Positions 52,405 to 62,074 of a DNA stretch of 64,000 nucleotides are shown piece by piece. Within the stretch, counting starts at the first letter, position 1. Each line of letters starts with the position of its first letter. The translations under genes were made by a program, and so were the position numbers. The DNA comes from Aliirhizobium smilacinae (GTDB lineage: Bacteria > Pseudomonadota > Alphaproteobacteria > Rhizobiales > Rhizobiaceae): positions 32,594 through 96,593 of the forward strand of contig NZ_VDMN01000011.1 of NCBI RefSeq assembly GCF_006335145.1. Direction: 5' to 3'. The notes beneath the pieces are model-generated. The model was not told the DNA's origin. It saw only the letters and a list, made by a program, of their open reading frames with translations, and made no database searches.

Positions 52405-53739
52405 TCATCTTGTGTTGATGGAGAAGCGGTGGATTGTCAGGGCGGCCACGACCGCGAGGCCGAGTCCAAATCCGATCCAGACGCCATAGAGACCGAAGCC
52501 CACGAACCGACCGAGAAGCAGCGCGCAGGCGACACCAACCAGCCAGTATCCTGTAACCGCGCATGCCAGCGCAGTTCGGGTTAAGGCAAGACCCCGCAGA
52601 AGGCTCATGCCGGTGCCTTGCAGGGTGTCCAACAGGTGCACAGCAGCTACGACAAAAATAATGAAGCGCAGAGGAGAATAGAGGAACTGTTCTCCGAGGT
52701 AGTACAGGAACAACCTGTCTGCGAAGAGCATCACGGCAGCTGCGACAAGAGCCCCTGAGCCCAATCCCACGACTATACTTGAGATGCCAATAGCCCGTGC
52801 CTCGTGGTTGTCATTGCTACCCATGGCGCGAGAGATGAGGATGGTCGTTGCTTGGCCCAGACCTAGTGGAATCGCGAAAGCGACACTTATAATCTGCAAG
52901 GCAATCCCGTGAACGGCGAGAGCTTCCTCTCCGAAGGTTCCGGCAATCAGACCTAAGATGGCCATAAAGCCAGATTCCAAAACGACAGCAAGTCCAATCG
53001 GTACTCCTATCGCTAAAATCTTACTGACGGCAGCTTTGTCGATCCCAAGGCTGGAAACTCCTATTTTACGCCTGTTTAGAAGCACAAAGCCTGACAAGCC
53101 GATCGCCAAAGTCCACTGTGCTAGGGCGAGTGCGGTAGCCCCTCCTTGCAGCCCGATGTTGAGGCATGGCCCACAATCGCGGGTTAGCAAGAGCCCGACT
53201 GAGACTTCCAACGCGACGGCTACAATTCCGAGTGGGAGTAATATAGAGGTCATGGAGCGGGCCGAGGCAAAGCTACGGAATGTCCAGAATAAATAGTTTG
53301 CCGGAAGACTCAACGAGACAATTGAGAGGTAAACCATTGTATATTTTGATACACCATCAGATTGACCGAGTACCGGCAAGAGGTATCCGGCGAGGTGTAT
53401 CAGTGTGATCGCAGCCGGTGCGATTATTACTATGCAGACCACAGCGGGAATGATGGTTTTATCATGAGATATTTCGCTCTTTGAGCCGAGCTGTTTTGCC
53501 ACAACAATGCCGACGGCCTGCATGACTCCCGTTCCAAAAACCACGAATGGCATATAAATCGCCTGCGCAAGCGCGACCGCTGCTACCTCTTTCTGCGTGA
53601 AGTTCGCCATGAGAAACAGCGGTATTGCATTCACCAGCAACAAGACAAACTGGGACGAGACCAGTGGCCCTGCGAGTTGGACTGTCTTATGTGCTGCCTG
53701 AATGACATCGGGACGGGACAGATTGGAGGTGGTGACCAT
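52405..53739 (-). CDS. MATE-family efflux transporter
   Basis: The protein is 444 residues with 12 predicted membrane segments in two related halves (LVSSQFVLLLVNAIPLFLMA and IGVPIGLAVVLESGFMAILG begin each half). MATE proteins expel small molecules with Na+ or H+. Its ATG overlaps the stop of the ATP-grasp gene by one base (the two genes meet at 53739), so they are coupled. In this setting it may export the product of the ligase and epimerase. Confidence 0.9.
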   Translation of the reverse strand: MVTTSNLSRPDVIQAAHKTVQLAGPLVSSQFVLLLVNAIPLFLMANFTQKEVAAVALAQAIYMPFVVFGTGVMQAVGIVVAKQLGSKSEISHDKTIIPAVVCIVIIAPAAITLIHLAGYLLPVLGQSDGVSKYTMVYLSIVSLSLPANYLFWTFRSFASARSMTSILLPLGIVAVALEVSVGLLLTRDCGPCLNIGLQGGATALALAQWTLAIGLSGFVLLNRRKIGVSSLGIDKAAVSKILAIGVPIGLAVVLESGFMAILGLIAGTFGEEALAVHGIALQIISVAFAIPLGLGQATTILISRAMGSNDNHEARAIGISSIVVGLGSGALVAAAVMLFADRLFLYYLGEQFLYSPLRFIIFVVAAVHLLDTLQGTGMSLLRGLALTRTALACAVTGYWLVGVACALLLGRFVGFGLYGVWIGFGLGLAVVAALTIHRFSINTR

Positions 53740-55031
53740 TACTCGACCGCTCCACTGGTGCTAGCGTCAGCGATTTCAAAGATCGTCTGCTCCAGCCGCC
53801 TGACTTCTTTCAAATCGATGTCCAACTGCTCGACGTCAGCGTGGATGAGGTGGATGTCACCCGGCGATGAAATGAGGTCTGTCGTGCGAGAAATGGTGTC
53901 TCCTTTTTTCAAATACATTCGGGCATAATGGAAAGATCGAAGCTTCCTGATCTCTGAAAGGTCTGGATCGGTGATCAAGGTCCCTGTTTGCCTCGAAATC
54001 ATCGCTACCAGCCTGGCATTCTTGATTAGCGTGTAGGGTGTTAGTCGCTTTTGGAATGCAAACGGATCGGTGTATGCCAACACAGTGAGTTCGAGCTGGC
54101 CATGCCCGGTACAAATGGAAACAATTCGGGGGACGCCGCTACCAACCATCCGAGCCCCCGTTTCTATCAATACTGGGCCATTAGATGTGACGAAAAGTTC
54201 CGTATGTGCTGCACCATATCGGATCCCGAGTGCGGCCAGTACTTCAACGCTGTAGGCGATCAACTCCTCTTGGATATCTCCTTCGTATGGAAGAAGCTCT
54301 GCGTAGTCATAGGCAATGCTCCTCCCTTTTTCGTGCAGCCGGCGGGAGTGCCACATGTCAGTAACGACATGTCGACCGTCACAACTTACTGTATTAACAA
54401 CATACTGTTCGCCAGTGATTAGCTTTTGAACCAATGCGTAGTCGTTTATATTACCAAGCACATTTTGCTTGCCGACCAAGGCCACGACAGCCTCTCTCAG
54501 TTCCCGACCATTGTGGCAGATGAAAATCGAGTCTGACCCAGCGCTAGCTATTGGTTTGGCAACGACGGGATAAGTATGCTCCTCAGCCCAAGCCACGGCT
54601 TCGTCCGGATGTTGCACTTTGACTTGAGGGATAGCACGAAGGCCCGCAAGGCGGATTTCCTCCTGCATACGGAACTTGTCACGCCTCGCTCCGACCTTCC
54701 GGGGATCGTTTGACATTAACGAAAGCCTAGTTGCGAGAGCATCGGCCAAATCGACGCCTGACTCAGCCCCCGGGACGATGGCGAAGGGGTGCATTGCTGC
54801 GAGAGCGGCAACAGTTTCCTCAAAATCGGTATTCACAAGAACGCTTTTGAAGAATTCCGGCTTCTCGGAGCCTACGAATAGCGGTGGTGTCGCCTGGCTT
54901 GTTTGAACATGAACGCACTCGAAGCCCTCTTTAGAAAAAGCCTCAGCGAGCGCGTTAGCAGATGAATAGGCGTCGACGATCACCACCGGCCTATTGTTCG
55001 TCTCGAACTGTAAATTGGAAGGGGATTGCAT
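53739..55031 (-). CDS. ATP-grasp ligase
   Basis: The protein is 430 residues. The N-terminal domain is Rossmann-like. The ATP-grasp core has TYPVVAKPIASAGSDSIFIC (ATP-binding Lys and glycine loop), EQYVVNTVSCDG and a metal-binding GPVLIETGARMVGSG with the ExN/E-type ligands. This type joins an amino acid to another amine (as in L-amino acid ligases such as BacD, or carnosine synthase). It is the first gene of the leftward run to the epimerase. Product not shown. Confidence 0.88.
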   Translation of the reverse strand: MQSPSNLQFETNNRPVVIVDAYSSANALAEAFSKEGFECVHVQTSQATPPLFVGSEKPEFFKSVLVNTDFEETVAALAAMHPFAIVPGAESGVDLADALATRLSLMSNDPRKVGARRDKFRMQEEIRLAGLRAIPQVKVQHPDEAVAWAEEHTYPVVAKPIASAGSDSIFICHNGRELREAVVALVGKQNVLGNINDYALVQKLITGEQYVVNTVSCDGRHVVTDMWHSRRLHEKGRSIAYDYAELLPYEGDIQEELIAYSVEVLAALGIRYGAAHTELFVTSNGPVLIETGARMVGSGVPRIVSICTGHGQLELTVLAYTDPFAFQKRLTPYTLIKNARLVAMISRQTGTLITDPDLSEIRKLRSFHYARMYLKKGDTISRTTDLISSPGDIHLIHADVEQLDIDLKEVRRLEQTIFEIADASTSGAVE

Positions 55032-55385
55032 TTTGTGGGTCCTAAGCTGACTGAATTGCGAACAAAAGGCGAGGATTGCCTGATCAGTTTCACGATGTCG
55101 GGATTAGGGGAGCGAACGGCTTTCCGCAGAAGGCGGAAGTTGGTGCCGGCGGCAAGGGCCGCGTCGCTGATACACACACTCAACCAGCAGTACGATTTTG
55201 TCAACCGGTAGGCAAAAAAAATAGATCGGAGCGCGCAGCGGGATGAAGGTGATTGCGTCAAACGAAAAGACAACCTCAAGGAATCTTTCTGCTACTCAGG
55301 AAATTTTGTCTGGCGGAATTGCGCGCATTGATCGAATATGGCGATGGAAATACGAGAAATTTTGCAAACATTTGGAGCAGACTGA
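55032..55385. other. Divergent promoter region of the metabolic cluster
   Basis: These 354 bases lie between the leftward ligase gene and the rightward importer gene, so they should carry promoters for both halves of the cluster. Short frames here look accidental. I see no clear operator; an A-rich run AAAAAAAATAG sits near 55214-55224. Confidence 0.4.
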
Positions 55386-56153
55386 ATGCGTAAAGCTATC
55401 GCAATATCGTTATTCGTGTGCGTGCTGGGAACTTTGTTTTCGGTAAATGCAAGCCTAGGTAGTGATCGGCCCTTAAGGATCGGTGTGGAGGGCGCGCTTG
55501 CTCCATTCAATTATACGGATCCGTCGGGGAAAGTGGTTGGTTTTGATGTTGAACTTACCGACGCCATTCTGGATGCTTCCGGACTCACTGGAGAATGGAT
55601 TAGGCAGGATTGGGATGGCTTAATCCCCGGGATCATTGCCGGAAAGTTCGACATCGTCTCCGCAACCGTGTCAATCACTGAGGAACGTAAGAAAAGAGTA
55701 GACTTCACCGATCCGCTGTATCGAACATCTATTCGCTTCGTCGCCGCAAAGGGTGCTTTTCTTGACGATAGAAATAGCACGTTGCGGGGCAAGCGTCTCG
55801 GGGCACAGCGGGCAACGGTCTCTTCGGCCCACTTGCAGAAGCACTATCCGGATTCGGAAGTAGTTTTATATGACACCCAGGATGCGCTGAGGCTGGATTT
55901 GATAGCAGGCCGTATTGATGCGCTTATAGCAGATCAAATTGCGACTGAAGATAGCTTTCTCAAGAAGCCCGAGGGAACCGGCTACGAATTCTTCGGAAGC
56001 GTAATAAAGCCAGATGATGGTATCGGTATCGTTTTGCCAAAAGGGCATGACGAACTGATGCAAAGACTGAATTCAGGAATCGCTACGATTCGGTCGAATG
56101 GGAAATTTGATCAAATATCCGAAAAATATTTCGGTGATACCGACCTCCGTTGA
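55386..56153 (+). CDS. Amino-acid-type ABC transporter substrate-binding protein
   Basis: The protein is 255 residues with a signal peptide (AIAISLFVCVLGTLFSVNAS). The mature part is a type 3 periplasmic binding protein: RIGVEGALAPFNYTDPSGKV, GFDVELTDAIL, DIVSATVSITEERKKRVDFT and YFGDTDLR at the end. The family binds polar amino acids, and some bind opines. It is followed by two permease genes but no ATPase gene. Confidence 0.92.
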   Translation: MRKAIAISLFVCVLGTLFSVNASLGSDRPLRIGVEGALAPFNYTDPSGKVVGFDVELTDAILDASGLTGEWIRQDWDGLIPGIIAGKFDIVSATVSITEERKKRVDFTDPLYRTSIRFVAAKGAFLDDRNSTLRGKRLGAQRATVSSAHLQKHYPDSEVVLYDTQDALRLDLIAGRIDALIADQIATEDSFLKKPEGTGYEFFGSVIKPDDGIGIVLPKGHDELMQRLNSGIATIRSNGKFDQISEKYFGDTDLR

Positions 56154-56176
56154 TATTGATCGGGGAGGCTAGACTT

Positions 56177-56842
56177 ATGGAAAATGCCCTAGCGTATGGA
56201 CCGCAAGTTCTTCAAGGGCTTCTTTACACAGTTCTTTTGACGGTTTGTACTGTGCCTTTCGCGGTGATGGTGGGTGTGACCTTTGCCGCTTTCTCGCTAG
56301 CCAAATCGAGACTCTTGAACAGGGTGGCGCGTGTCTACGCAGGCCTGTTCCGGTCGATACCAGAGTTAGTGATCCTATTGTTTTTCTACTATGGTTTATC
56401 AAACGTTGTCTCAACCATACTGATGAAGCCCGTGGAATTTTCGCCCTTCACGACAGGTGTCGTAGCCCTCTCTCTGATCTCTGGATCGTACACGGCTGAG
56501 GTTTTGCGCGGTGCAGTCCAAGCCGTTTCTCTAGGTCAAACTGAGGCTGCATTGTCGCTCGGTTTTCGACCAATTGCAGCATGGATAAAGATTATTCTCC
56601 CGCAAGCATACAAGATGGCTATCGCGCCCCTCACAAATGTATTGCTTATCCTTATTAAGGACACAGCTCTCGCGTCGGTTGTAGGAATTGAAGAGTTGTT
56701 AAGAAAATCATCCATCGCGGCCGGATCGACCCATTCCCCCTTTATATTTTTCGGAGGTGCCGCTGCAATTTACCTAGTAGCTTCTATCCCCATCCTAGTA
56801 TGGCAAGAGAAAGCCGAAAAAAAATCCGAGGTTGCGATATGA
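56177..56842 (+). CDS. ABC transporter permease (amino-acid type), first
   Basis: The protein is about 221 residues from ATG 56177 (GGGGAGG 8 bases upstream). Five membrane segments; the coupling loop is GQTEAALSLGFRPIAAWIKI, the EAA-type motif, and the ending LVWQEKAEKK is typical of HisM/GlnP permeases. The stop overlaps the next start as ATGA. Confidence 0.92.
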   Translation: MENALAYGPQVLQGLLYTVLLTVCTVPFAVMVGVTFAAFSLAKSRLLNRVARVYAGLFRSIPELVILLFFYYGLSNVVSTILMKPVEFSPFTTGVVALSLISGSYTAEVLRGAVQAVSLGQTEAALSLGFRPIAAWIKIILPQAYKMAIAPLTNVLLILIKDTALASVVGIEELLRKSSIAAGSTHSPFIFFGGAAAIYLVASIPILVWQEKAEKKSEVAI

Positions 56843-57531
56843 ACCTCGATATACCGCTTATGCTGGAAAGCATACCGTCCCTTTATAGCGCGGCTATAGT
56901 GACCATCAAACTCACAGTTCTTTCGTCTTTCTTTGGCTTATTGCTTGGCGCTATTCTAAGTCTCCTTAGGTACTCTCACTCATCCGCTCTCAGGCGCTTT
57001 GCGGCAACCTACAGCCTCATATTTCGCGGCACTCCGCTGATTGTTCAGCTTTTCATTATTTATTACGGTCTCGCTCAGGCTTCAGCTTTGCGAGAAAGCC
57101 CCTTGTGGATCGTATTCAAAGATCCCGTTCGCTGCGCGGTGATTGCTCTTGGACTAAACTCGGCCGCGTATACGTCCGAGATCATCCGGGCGGCGGTTAA
57201 TTCAGTTCCAAAGGGACAATGGGAAGCCGCCAAGGTCCTCGGTCTGGGCCAGTTTTTAGTATTCAGATTGGTCGTCGCACCCCAAGCCCTAAGATTTGCG
57301 CTACCTTCTTACGGCAACGAAATAATCATGCTCATGAAAGGCACTGCTCTCGCGTCGACAATTTCACTCTTCGACCTGACCGGCAGAGCCAAGACTCTAG
57401 TTGCCGAAACGTATGCTCCGTACGAAATCTTTATATTGGTCGCATTGATCTACCTCTTGCTGGGGCTTGCACTGCAATCCCTTGTCAAATGGGGAGAGGC
57501 TAAGGTTCGTCTCCCTTCCCCAAGCGGTTGA
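56839..57531 (+). CDS. ABC transporter permease (amino-acid type), second
   Basis: The protein is about 230 residues from ATG 56839, overlapping the previous stop. Five membrane segments; the coupling loop is KGQWEAAKVLGLGQFLVFRL. It pairs with the first permease as in HisQ/HisM-type importers. An ATP-hydrolysing subunit is not encoded in the window, so one would have to be supplied from elsewhere. The end overlaps the DUF1289 gene on the other strand by 32 bases. Confidence 0.92.
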   Translation: MNLDIPLMLESIPSLYSAAIVTIKLTVLSSFFGLLLGAILSLLRYSHSSALRRFAATYSLIFRGTPLIVQLFIIYYGLAQASALRESPLWIVFKDPVRCAVIALGLNSAAYTSEIIRAAVNSVPKGQWEAAKVLGLGQFLVFRLVVAPQALRFALPSYGNEIIMLMKGTALASTISLFDLTGRAKTLVAETYAPYEIFILVALIYLLLGLALQSLVKWGEAKVRLPSPSG

Positions 57532-57712
57532 TGGCATCAAGCCTGCTAGGTAGCTTCCTGATGATTTTGGCTTGAGCCTCCACCCCGAGGCTACCCCACG
57601 CTGCGATCTCCGCCATCGTCCGGCCGCACCCTATGCAGCTACCCAACTCTACGTGGATTTTGCATAGACGGATGCATGGTGATTTGACCGTGTTTGGCAC
57701 GAAGTTACTCAT
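57500..57712 (-). CDS. DUF1289-family protein
   Basis: The protein is 70 residues. VKSPCIRLCKIHVELGSCIG followed by CGRTMAEIAAW has the four Cys spacing (C-x3-C, C-x2-C) of DUF1289, likely a small metal-binding fold. The family is found as short stand-alone proteins in proteobacteria; function unknown. It runs against the transporter genes and overlaps the last one slightly. Confidence 0.85.
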   Translation of the reverse strand: MSNFVPNTVKSPCIRLCKIHVELGSCIGCGRTMAEIAAWGSLGVEAQAKIIRKLPSRLDAINRLGKGDEP

Positions 57713-57940
57713 TCAACCCTATCCCCCGCTTAAACAACGTCCTGCAAAAGTCGATGCGGACTATAACATAGCGCGATGGCTCGCAATGGTTGGTTCCATC
57801 CCTATTTTTAGCGGAATGATTCACCTGGGTTGTATTTTCGTCATTGACGGTTGATATTGTCACCCAGACAACCAGATGGGCGGTCGCAGCGGCCTCCTCT
57901 CTTTCGCTGATTTCCGTGTCTAGTGCAGGAGTGTCTTCGA

Positions 57941-59209
57941 ATGGATTTCGTCACAAATCGCGTGCAAGCGCTTGAGATTGGGTTTTGCCAATTCAGCAAC
58001 AAGCTGCTTTCCACATCGAACAGCGAAATATCGTCAAAGCTATATCGGAAGTGTTATCCGAATATGCCGGGGTATTTCTTTAATGAGCACCTTTTAGAGC
58101 TGCCCTACTGGATTAATATTGTTGTCGGTATGGTCGATGACGATTGTCAAAAAAGACTTATAATTATTGAAGACGTAGAAAAGGCGATCGACGAGATACG
58201 CAGACGAGATTTTGACTTCGTCTTTTTTTCAGTGATGAATGTCAATGAGAGCTTCGTTTTGGATATCGTTCGTCAGTGCCCACGAACGAAATTCCTTCTT
58301 GGTGGGTATACCGATTCCACGAAGTTTTCCGACTGCTCAAATGTCGTGTATTTCTCATCTGTATTTGACATCGCAAACGTGCCCGGCCTTCCGGTTGACG
58401 TCACCAGGCCCCCTGACTACAGCTTGTTTGCGGATGGGACGCTTTGGATGCCCCGCATAACGCTGAGCACAGGTTGTAAGCACAAGTGCAGATTTTGCGC
58501 AGTGCCGCGAGTCCTTTCGGAAATCGATGACAAAGGCGTTATGGATCAGGCACGTGCCCTGAAGGGCCTGAATTTTCACTTGATCTATTTGGACGACAAG
58601 ACTTTTGGTCAAGCTTCAAATTACCGACTCCTCGCGCCAGTGTTTGAGGAAGTGAAGAAGTTTAATCCCGAATTTCTCGGGTTCGTTATCCAAACCACCG
58701 CGACGACGCTGACCATGAAAGGCGGCCGAATGTTGCAGGAGTTTATGGACGAACTCCACGTCAAATATATCGAAGTCGGTGTCGAGACATGCGATGACGA
58801 CCTTCTAGCTGAGTTGATCAAACCCCATCGCTTAAAGCACGTACTAGAGGTTTGCGAAGGTATTCGAGCCTTTAATGCGTCCAAGCCTGGTAGTTCCGCA
58901 GCGCGAACACATGATGACGGCCGTGTTGGGTTTATTCCAAACATTCTGTTCGGGATAAAAGGTGACACCTATGAGAAAACCATTTCGTTTATTCGCGAAA
59001 ATAGGGACATCATCTCCACTATCAACTTCGCTAATATATCGTCTTATCCGGGCAAAAGGGGTGATGACTTTCTTCCGTACGAAGGTCCCGATGATGGCGA
59101 CGACTATTCCTTCAACAAATCATGGCTCGATCCCGAGCAGGTAGAGCGAGGGAAACGCGCGCTTGAAACCATAATGCAAGACTTCGGCGTGGAAGTGCGG
59201 ATCAGATGA
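57941..59209 (+). CDS. Radical SAM enzyme of the metabolic cluster
   Basis: The protein is about 422 residues from ATG 57941 (AGGAG 10 bases upstream; the frame opens at GTG 57923). The cluster motif is STGCKHKCRFCAVPR (CX3CX2C, cysteines near 180, 184 and 187). The N-terminal 150 residues resemble a cobalamin-binding-type fold (FDFVFFSVMNVNES, TKFLLGGYTDS) but lack the cobalamin His motif. The barrel follows (LIYLDDKTFG, IEVGVETCDDDLL, GFIPNILFGIKGDT). It overlaps the aldolase start by 4 bases. The operon also has a cobalamin adenosyltransferase. Reaction unknown. Confidence 0.85.
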   Translation: MDFVTNRVQALEIGFCQFSNKLLSTSNSEISSKLYRKCYPNMPGYFFNEHLLELPYWINIVVGMVDDDCQKRLIIIEDVEKAIDEIRRRDFDFVFFSVMNVNESFVLDIVRQCPRTKFLLGGYTDSTKFSDCSNVVYFSSVFDIANVPGLPVDVTRPPDYSLFADGTLWMPRITLSTGCKHKCRFCAVPRVLSEIDDKGVMDQARALKGLNFHLIYLDDKTFGQASNYRLLAPVFEEVKKFNPEFLGFVIQTTATTLTMKGGRMLQEFMDELHVKYIEVGVETCDDDLLAELIKPHRLKHVLEVCEGIRAFNASKPGSSAARTHDDGRVGFIPNILFGIKGDTYEKTISFIRENRDIISTINFANISSYPGKRGDDFLPYEGPDDGDDYSFNKSWLDPEQVERGKRALETIMQDFGVEVRIR

Positions 59210-59946
59210 CGGGGTACGCGGTAGCACGAACAGATTTACACCGGCAGCTCGCCGCAGTTCACAGAATATGTGCTCGGCTTGATTTGCACGAAGCGATCGA
59301 CGGCCACATTAGCATGCGGCTTGAAGATGATAAGCAGATGCTGGTTTCTCCCTACCCGCTTCACTGGAGCGAGGTGACAGCTTCAAGCATACCAACGCTT
59401 GACCTGACGAATGGCGATGTCGTGGCGGGGGACTATGCGCTGGATCGGCCTACGTGGTGCGTGCATTCTGGACTGCAGAGGCTTCATCCGAGGCATCGTT
59501 GCTTTCTCCATGTCCATAGCCCCTATGCGACCGCCATTTCTTGCAGGAAAGACGGCCGCCTACTTCCCATACATCAGCATTTGATCGGGCTTTATAATGA
59601 CATAGCCTATTACGACGACTACGAGGGGGAGGTTATCACGGAAGAATACGGCGAACGGCTAGCTAGAGCGATGGGTGAGAAATCAATTGTGTTCCTAGCT
59701 AATCACGGAGTGGTGACAGGAGGGCTTACACCCGCAAAGGCGTTCAAGAGGCTGTATTATCTGGAGCGCGCTTGCAAATTCCAGATCCTTGCTGAATCCG
59801 GGAATGCGACCCTCAAATTTCTCGAAAAATCGGTTGTTGAAGCCTTCTCGTCAGAGCCGGATTCCGAGGCGTGGGGCCACGACGATAACTTTCTTGCCGC
59901 TTGGATGCGAATATTGGATCGAGAAAGCCCGGAGTACGCTTCGTAG
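59206..59946 (+). CDS. Class II aldolase/adducin-family protein
   Basis: The protein is 246 residues. Zn ligands are seen in CFLHVHSPYATA (HxH) and LANHGVVTGG (His); GHISMRLEDDKQMLVSP is the N-terminal family block. Relatives split ketose 1-phosphates or remove water from related sugars, and some act in 5-deoxyribose salvage after radical SAM reactions. It is coupled to the radical SAM gene by ATGA overlap and precedes an aldehyde dehydrogenase gene by 18 bases. A direct part in metabolite building is equally possible. Confidence 0.88.
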   Translation: MTGYAVARTDLHRQLAAVHRICARLDLHEAIDGHISMRLEDDKQMLVSPYPLHWSEVTASSIPTLDLTNGDVVAGDYALDRPTWCVHSGLQRLHPRHRCFLHVHSPYATAISCRKDGRLLPIHQHLIGLYNDIAYYDDYEGEVITEEYGERLARAMGEKSIVFLANHGVVTGGLTPAKAFKRLYYLERACKFQILAESGNATLKFLEKSVVEAFSSEPDSEAWGHDDNFLAAWMRILDRESPEYAS

Positions 59947-59964
59947 CGGGAGGAAGGACTTACC

Positions 59965-61479
59965 ATGGACACGACATCTATCGCAGGGACAGTCACTAAT
60001 TATCGCCATATCGCAGATCGCTTGAGCATCGAGACGCGCGCTTTTATCGACGGCAATTATACTTGGAGCGTGTCTGGTGCGACCTACGGCTGCGTGAGCC
60101 CCGTAGATGGCCGGACTATTGCCCAGATTGCTCGATGCAATGCACATGATGTCGACCTAGCGGTTCAAAGCGCCAGACGTTCCTTTGACAGTGGGAGCTG
60201 GAGCCGCATGAGCCTGTCAGACCGGAAATCCACGCTACTGCGTTTCGCTACGCTTGTTGAAGACAGTTTGGTCGAGCTAGCCACTCTCGAGAGTATAGAC
60301 ACAGGCAAGCCAATCCGTGACGCGCTAAGCTTTGACATACCATCGACCGCAAAGACGATCCGGTGGTACGCAGAAAGTATCGACAAAATATACGGTGACG
60401 TAGCTCCAACCGATTCTAACATTCTTGCGCTTGTGACCCGCGAGGCCGTTGGGGTTGTGGGCTGCATCGTGCCTTGGAACTTCCCTGCTTATATGGCTGC
60501 TGTGAAATTTGCTCCCGCGTTGGCCTGTGGCAACAGCGTAATTTTGAAGCCAGCGGAGCAATCTCCGCTGACGGCTATCAAGCTTGCAGAAATCGCCACG
60601 GCAGCCGGCATTCCGCGGGGCGTGTTTAATGTGTTGCCGGGGTTTGGCGATGAAGTAGGCCAACCGATAGCTATGCACATGGATGTCGATTGCGTGGCTT
60701 TTACTGGATCAACAGCAGTCGGCAAGCTCCTAATTCAAGCAGCGGGTTTGTCGAATATGAAGAGGGTTCAGATCGAAGCAGGTGGCAAAAGTGCGCACAT
60801 CGTCCTAGCGGACGTTCGCGATCTGGATGAGGCTGCAGCTTCAGTCGTAGACAACATTTTTTTCAACGCGGGGCAAATATGCGACGCGGGTTCCCGCTTG
60901 ATTGTGGATGAATCTATAAAGACGTCCCTTATGCAAAAGATTGTAGATCTGACATCGAAGCTGAGATTGGGCGATCCCTTGGACCCCAACGTGGATTTTG
61001 GGGCAATCATCGATGATAGGCAGCGGGATCAGGTTGTTGCCTATATCGCATCCGGTCAAACGGAAGGCGCCTCCCTTCTGTACGGCGGAAAAATCGCCCA
61101 CCATGTCCCAAGCGGATTTTATGTTGAGCCTACGATCCTCGACGGGGTCACAAATGATATGAAAGTTGCTCGCGAGGAAATATTTGGTCCGGTTCTGAGT
61201 GTACTCACTTGCCGTGGGCTTGATGAAGCAATCAAAATCTCAAATTGCTCGATATATGGTCTTGCGGCAGGCATATGGACATCAAATTTTGATGATGCGG
61301 TGATCGCTTCGAAACGCCTCCGTGCCGGTTCAGTATTCATCAATAACTATAGCGGAAGCGATCTTACCGTTCCTTTCGGTGGCTTCAAACAATCGGGAGT
61401 TGGCAGAGATAAATCGTTAAAGGCGCTGGATCACTATACCGAGTTAAAGACCATCTGGGCGAACGTACGATCATTTTAA
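59965..61479 (+). CDS. NAD(P)-dependent aldehyde dehydrogenase
   Basis: The protein is 504 residues, the usual length. It has VVGCIVPWNFPAYMAAVKFA for cofactor binding, FTGSTAVGKLL, QIEAGGKSAHIV (catalytic Glu) and FFNAGQICDAGSRL (catalytic Cys). It oxidises an aldehyde to an acid, possibly the aldehyde released by the aldolase encoded just upstream. GGAGGAAGGA precedes the ATG. Confidence 0.93.
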   Translation: MDTTSIAGTVTNYRHIADRLSIETRAFIDGNYTWSVSGATYGCVSPVDGRTIAQIARCNAHDVDLAVQSARRSFDSGSWSRMSLSDRKSTLLRFATLVEDSLVELATLESIDTGKPIRDALSFDIPSTAKTIRWYAESIDKIYGDVAPTDSNILALVTREAVGVVGCIVPWNFPAYMAAVKFAPALACGNSVILKPAEQSPLTAIKLAEIATAAGIPRGVFNVLPGFGDEVGQPIAMHMDVDCVAFTGSTAVGKLLIQAAGLSNMKRVQIEAGGKSAHIVLADVRDLDEAAASVVDNIFFNAGQICDAGSRLIVDESIKTSLMQKIVDLTSKLRLGDPLDPNVDFGAIIDDRQRDQVVAYIASGQTEGASLLYGGKIAHHVPSGFYVEPTILDGVTNDMKVAREEIFGPVLSVLTCRGLDEAIKISNCSIYGLAAGIWTSNFDDAVIASKRLRAGSVFINNYSGSDLTVPFGGFKQSGVGRDKSLKALDHYTELKTIWANVRSF

Positions 61480-61490
61480 TAGGATCCGGC

Positions 61491-62054
61491 ATGGTAAAAC
61501 TTACGAAAATTTATACCCGAGGCGGCGACAAGGGCCAGACCAGTTTAGGTAACTCGGCGCGGGTACCAAAAAACGATAGGCGCGTTGCTGCATACGGCAC
61601 AGTTGACGAGGTCAACTCAATAATTGGTGTTGCTCGACTGAATGTAAGTGATGAAGTGGACATCGCACTCGCGCGCATTCAAAACGATCTTTTTGATCTT
61701 GGTGCAGATCTTTGTACACCTGAAGCCGAAAATCCGAAGTATCCCCCATTGCGCATTTCAAAGTCCCAGATCGTGCGGCTTGAATTAGAAATTGATGAAA
61801 TAAATCGACATCTTTCGCCATTGAATTCCTTTATCCTGCCCGGCGGGACGCCAGCTTCTGCTTATCTGCATCTCGCGCGAACTGTCGCTCGCCGCGCTGA
61901 ACGCGATATCGTTGAGTTGAGCCAAAACGAAAATGTCAGCGATTTGTGTACTCAGTATATGAACCGGCTTTCGGACTATCTGTTTGTGTTGGCGAGGAAG
62001 TGCAACTCTGATGGCGTGAGTGACGTATTATGGGTGCCCGGCGCTAATCGGTAG
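61491..62054 (+). CDS. PduO-type ATP:cob(I)alamin adenosyltransferase
   Basis: The protein is 187 residues. KIYTRGGDKGQTSLGNSARV (ATP-binding loop), VAAYGTVDEVNSIIGVAR, FILPGGTPASAYLHLAR and RRAERDIVEL are the family blocks. It makes adenosylcobalamin. Its presence next to a radical SAM gene suggests that the pathway uses a cobalamin cofactor, or that the operon recycles adenosyl compounds. It starts 11 bases after the dehydrogenase stop. Confidence 0.92.
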   Translation: MVKLTKIYTRGGDKGQTSLGNSARVPKNDRRVAAYGTVDEVNSIIGVARLNVSDEVDIALARIQNDLFDLGADLCTPEAENPKYPPLRISKSQIVRLELEIDEINRHLSPLNSFILPGGTPASAYLHLARTVARRAERDIVELSQNENVSDLCTQYMNRLSDYLFVLARKCNSDGVSDVLWVPGANR

Positions 62055-62074
62055 CGGGATGCTAGAGAGGCGTG

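Noticed and set aside
55026..55211. A 61-codon rightward frame in the divergent promoter region.
   Set aside because: Basic, low in hydrophobic core residues, no ribosome binding site; probably chance.
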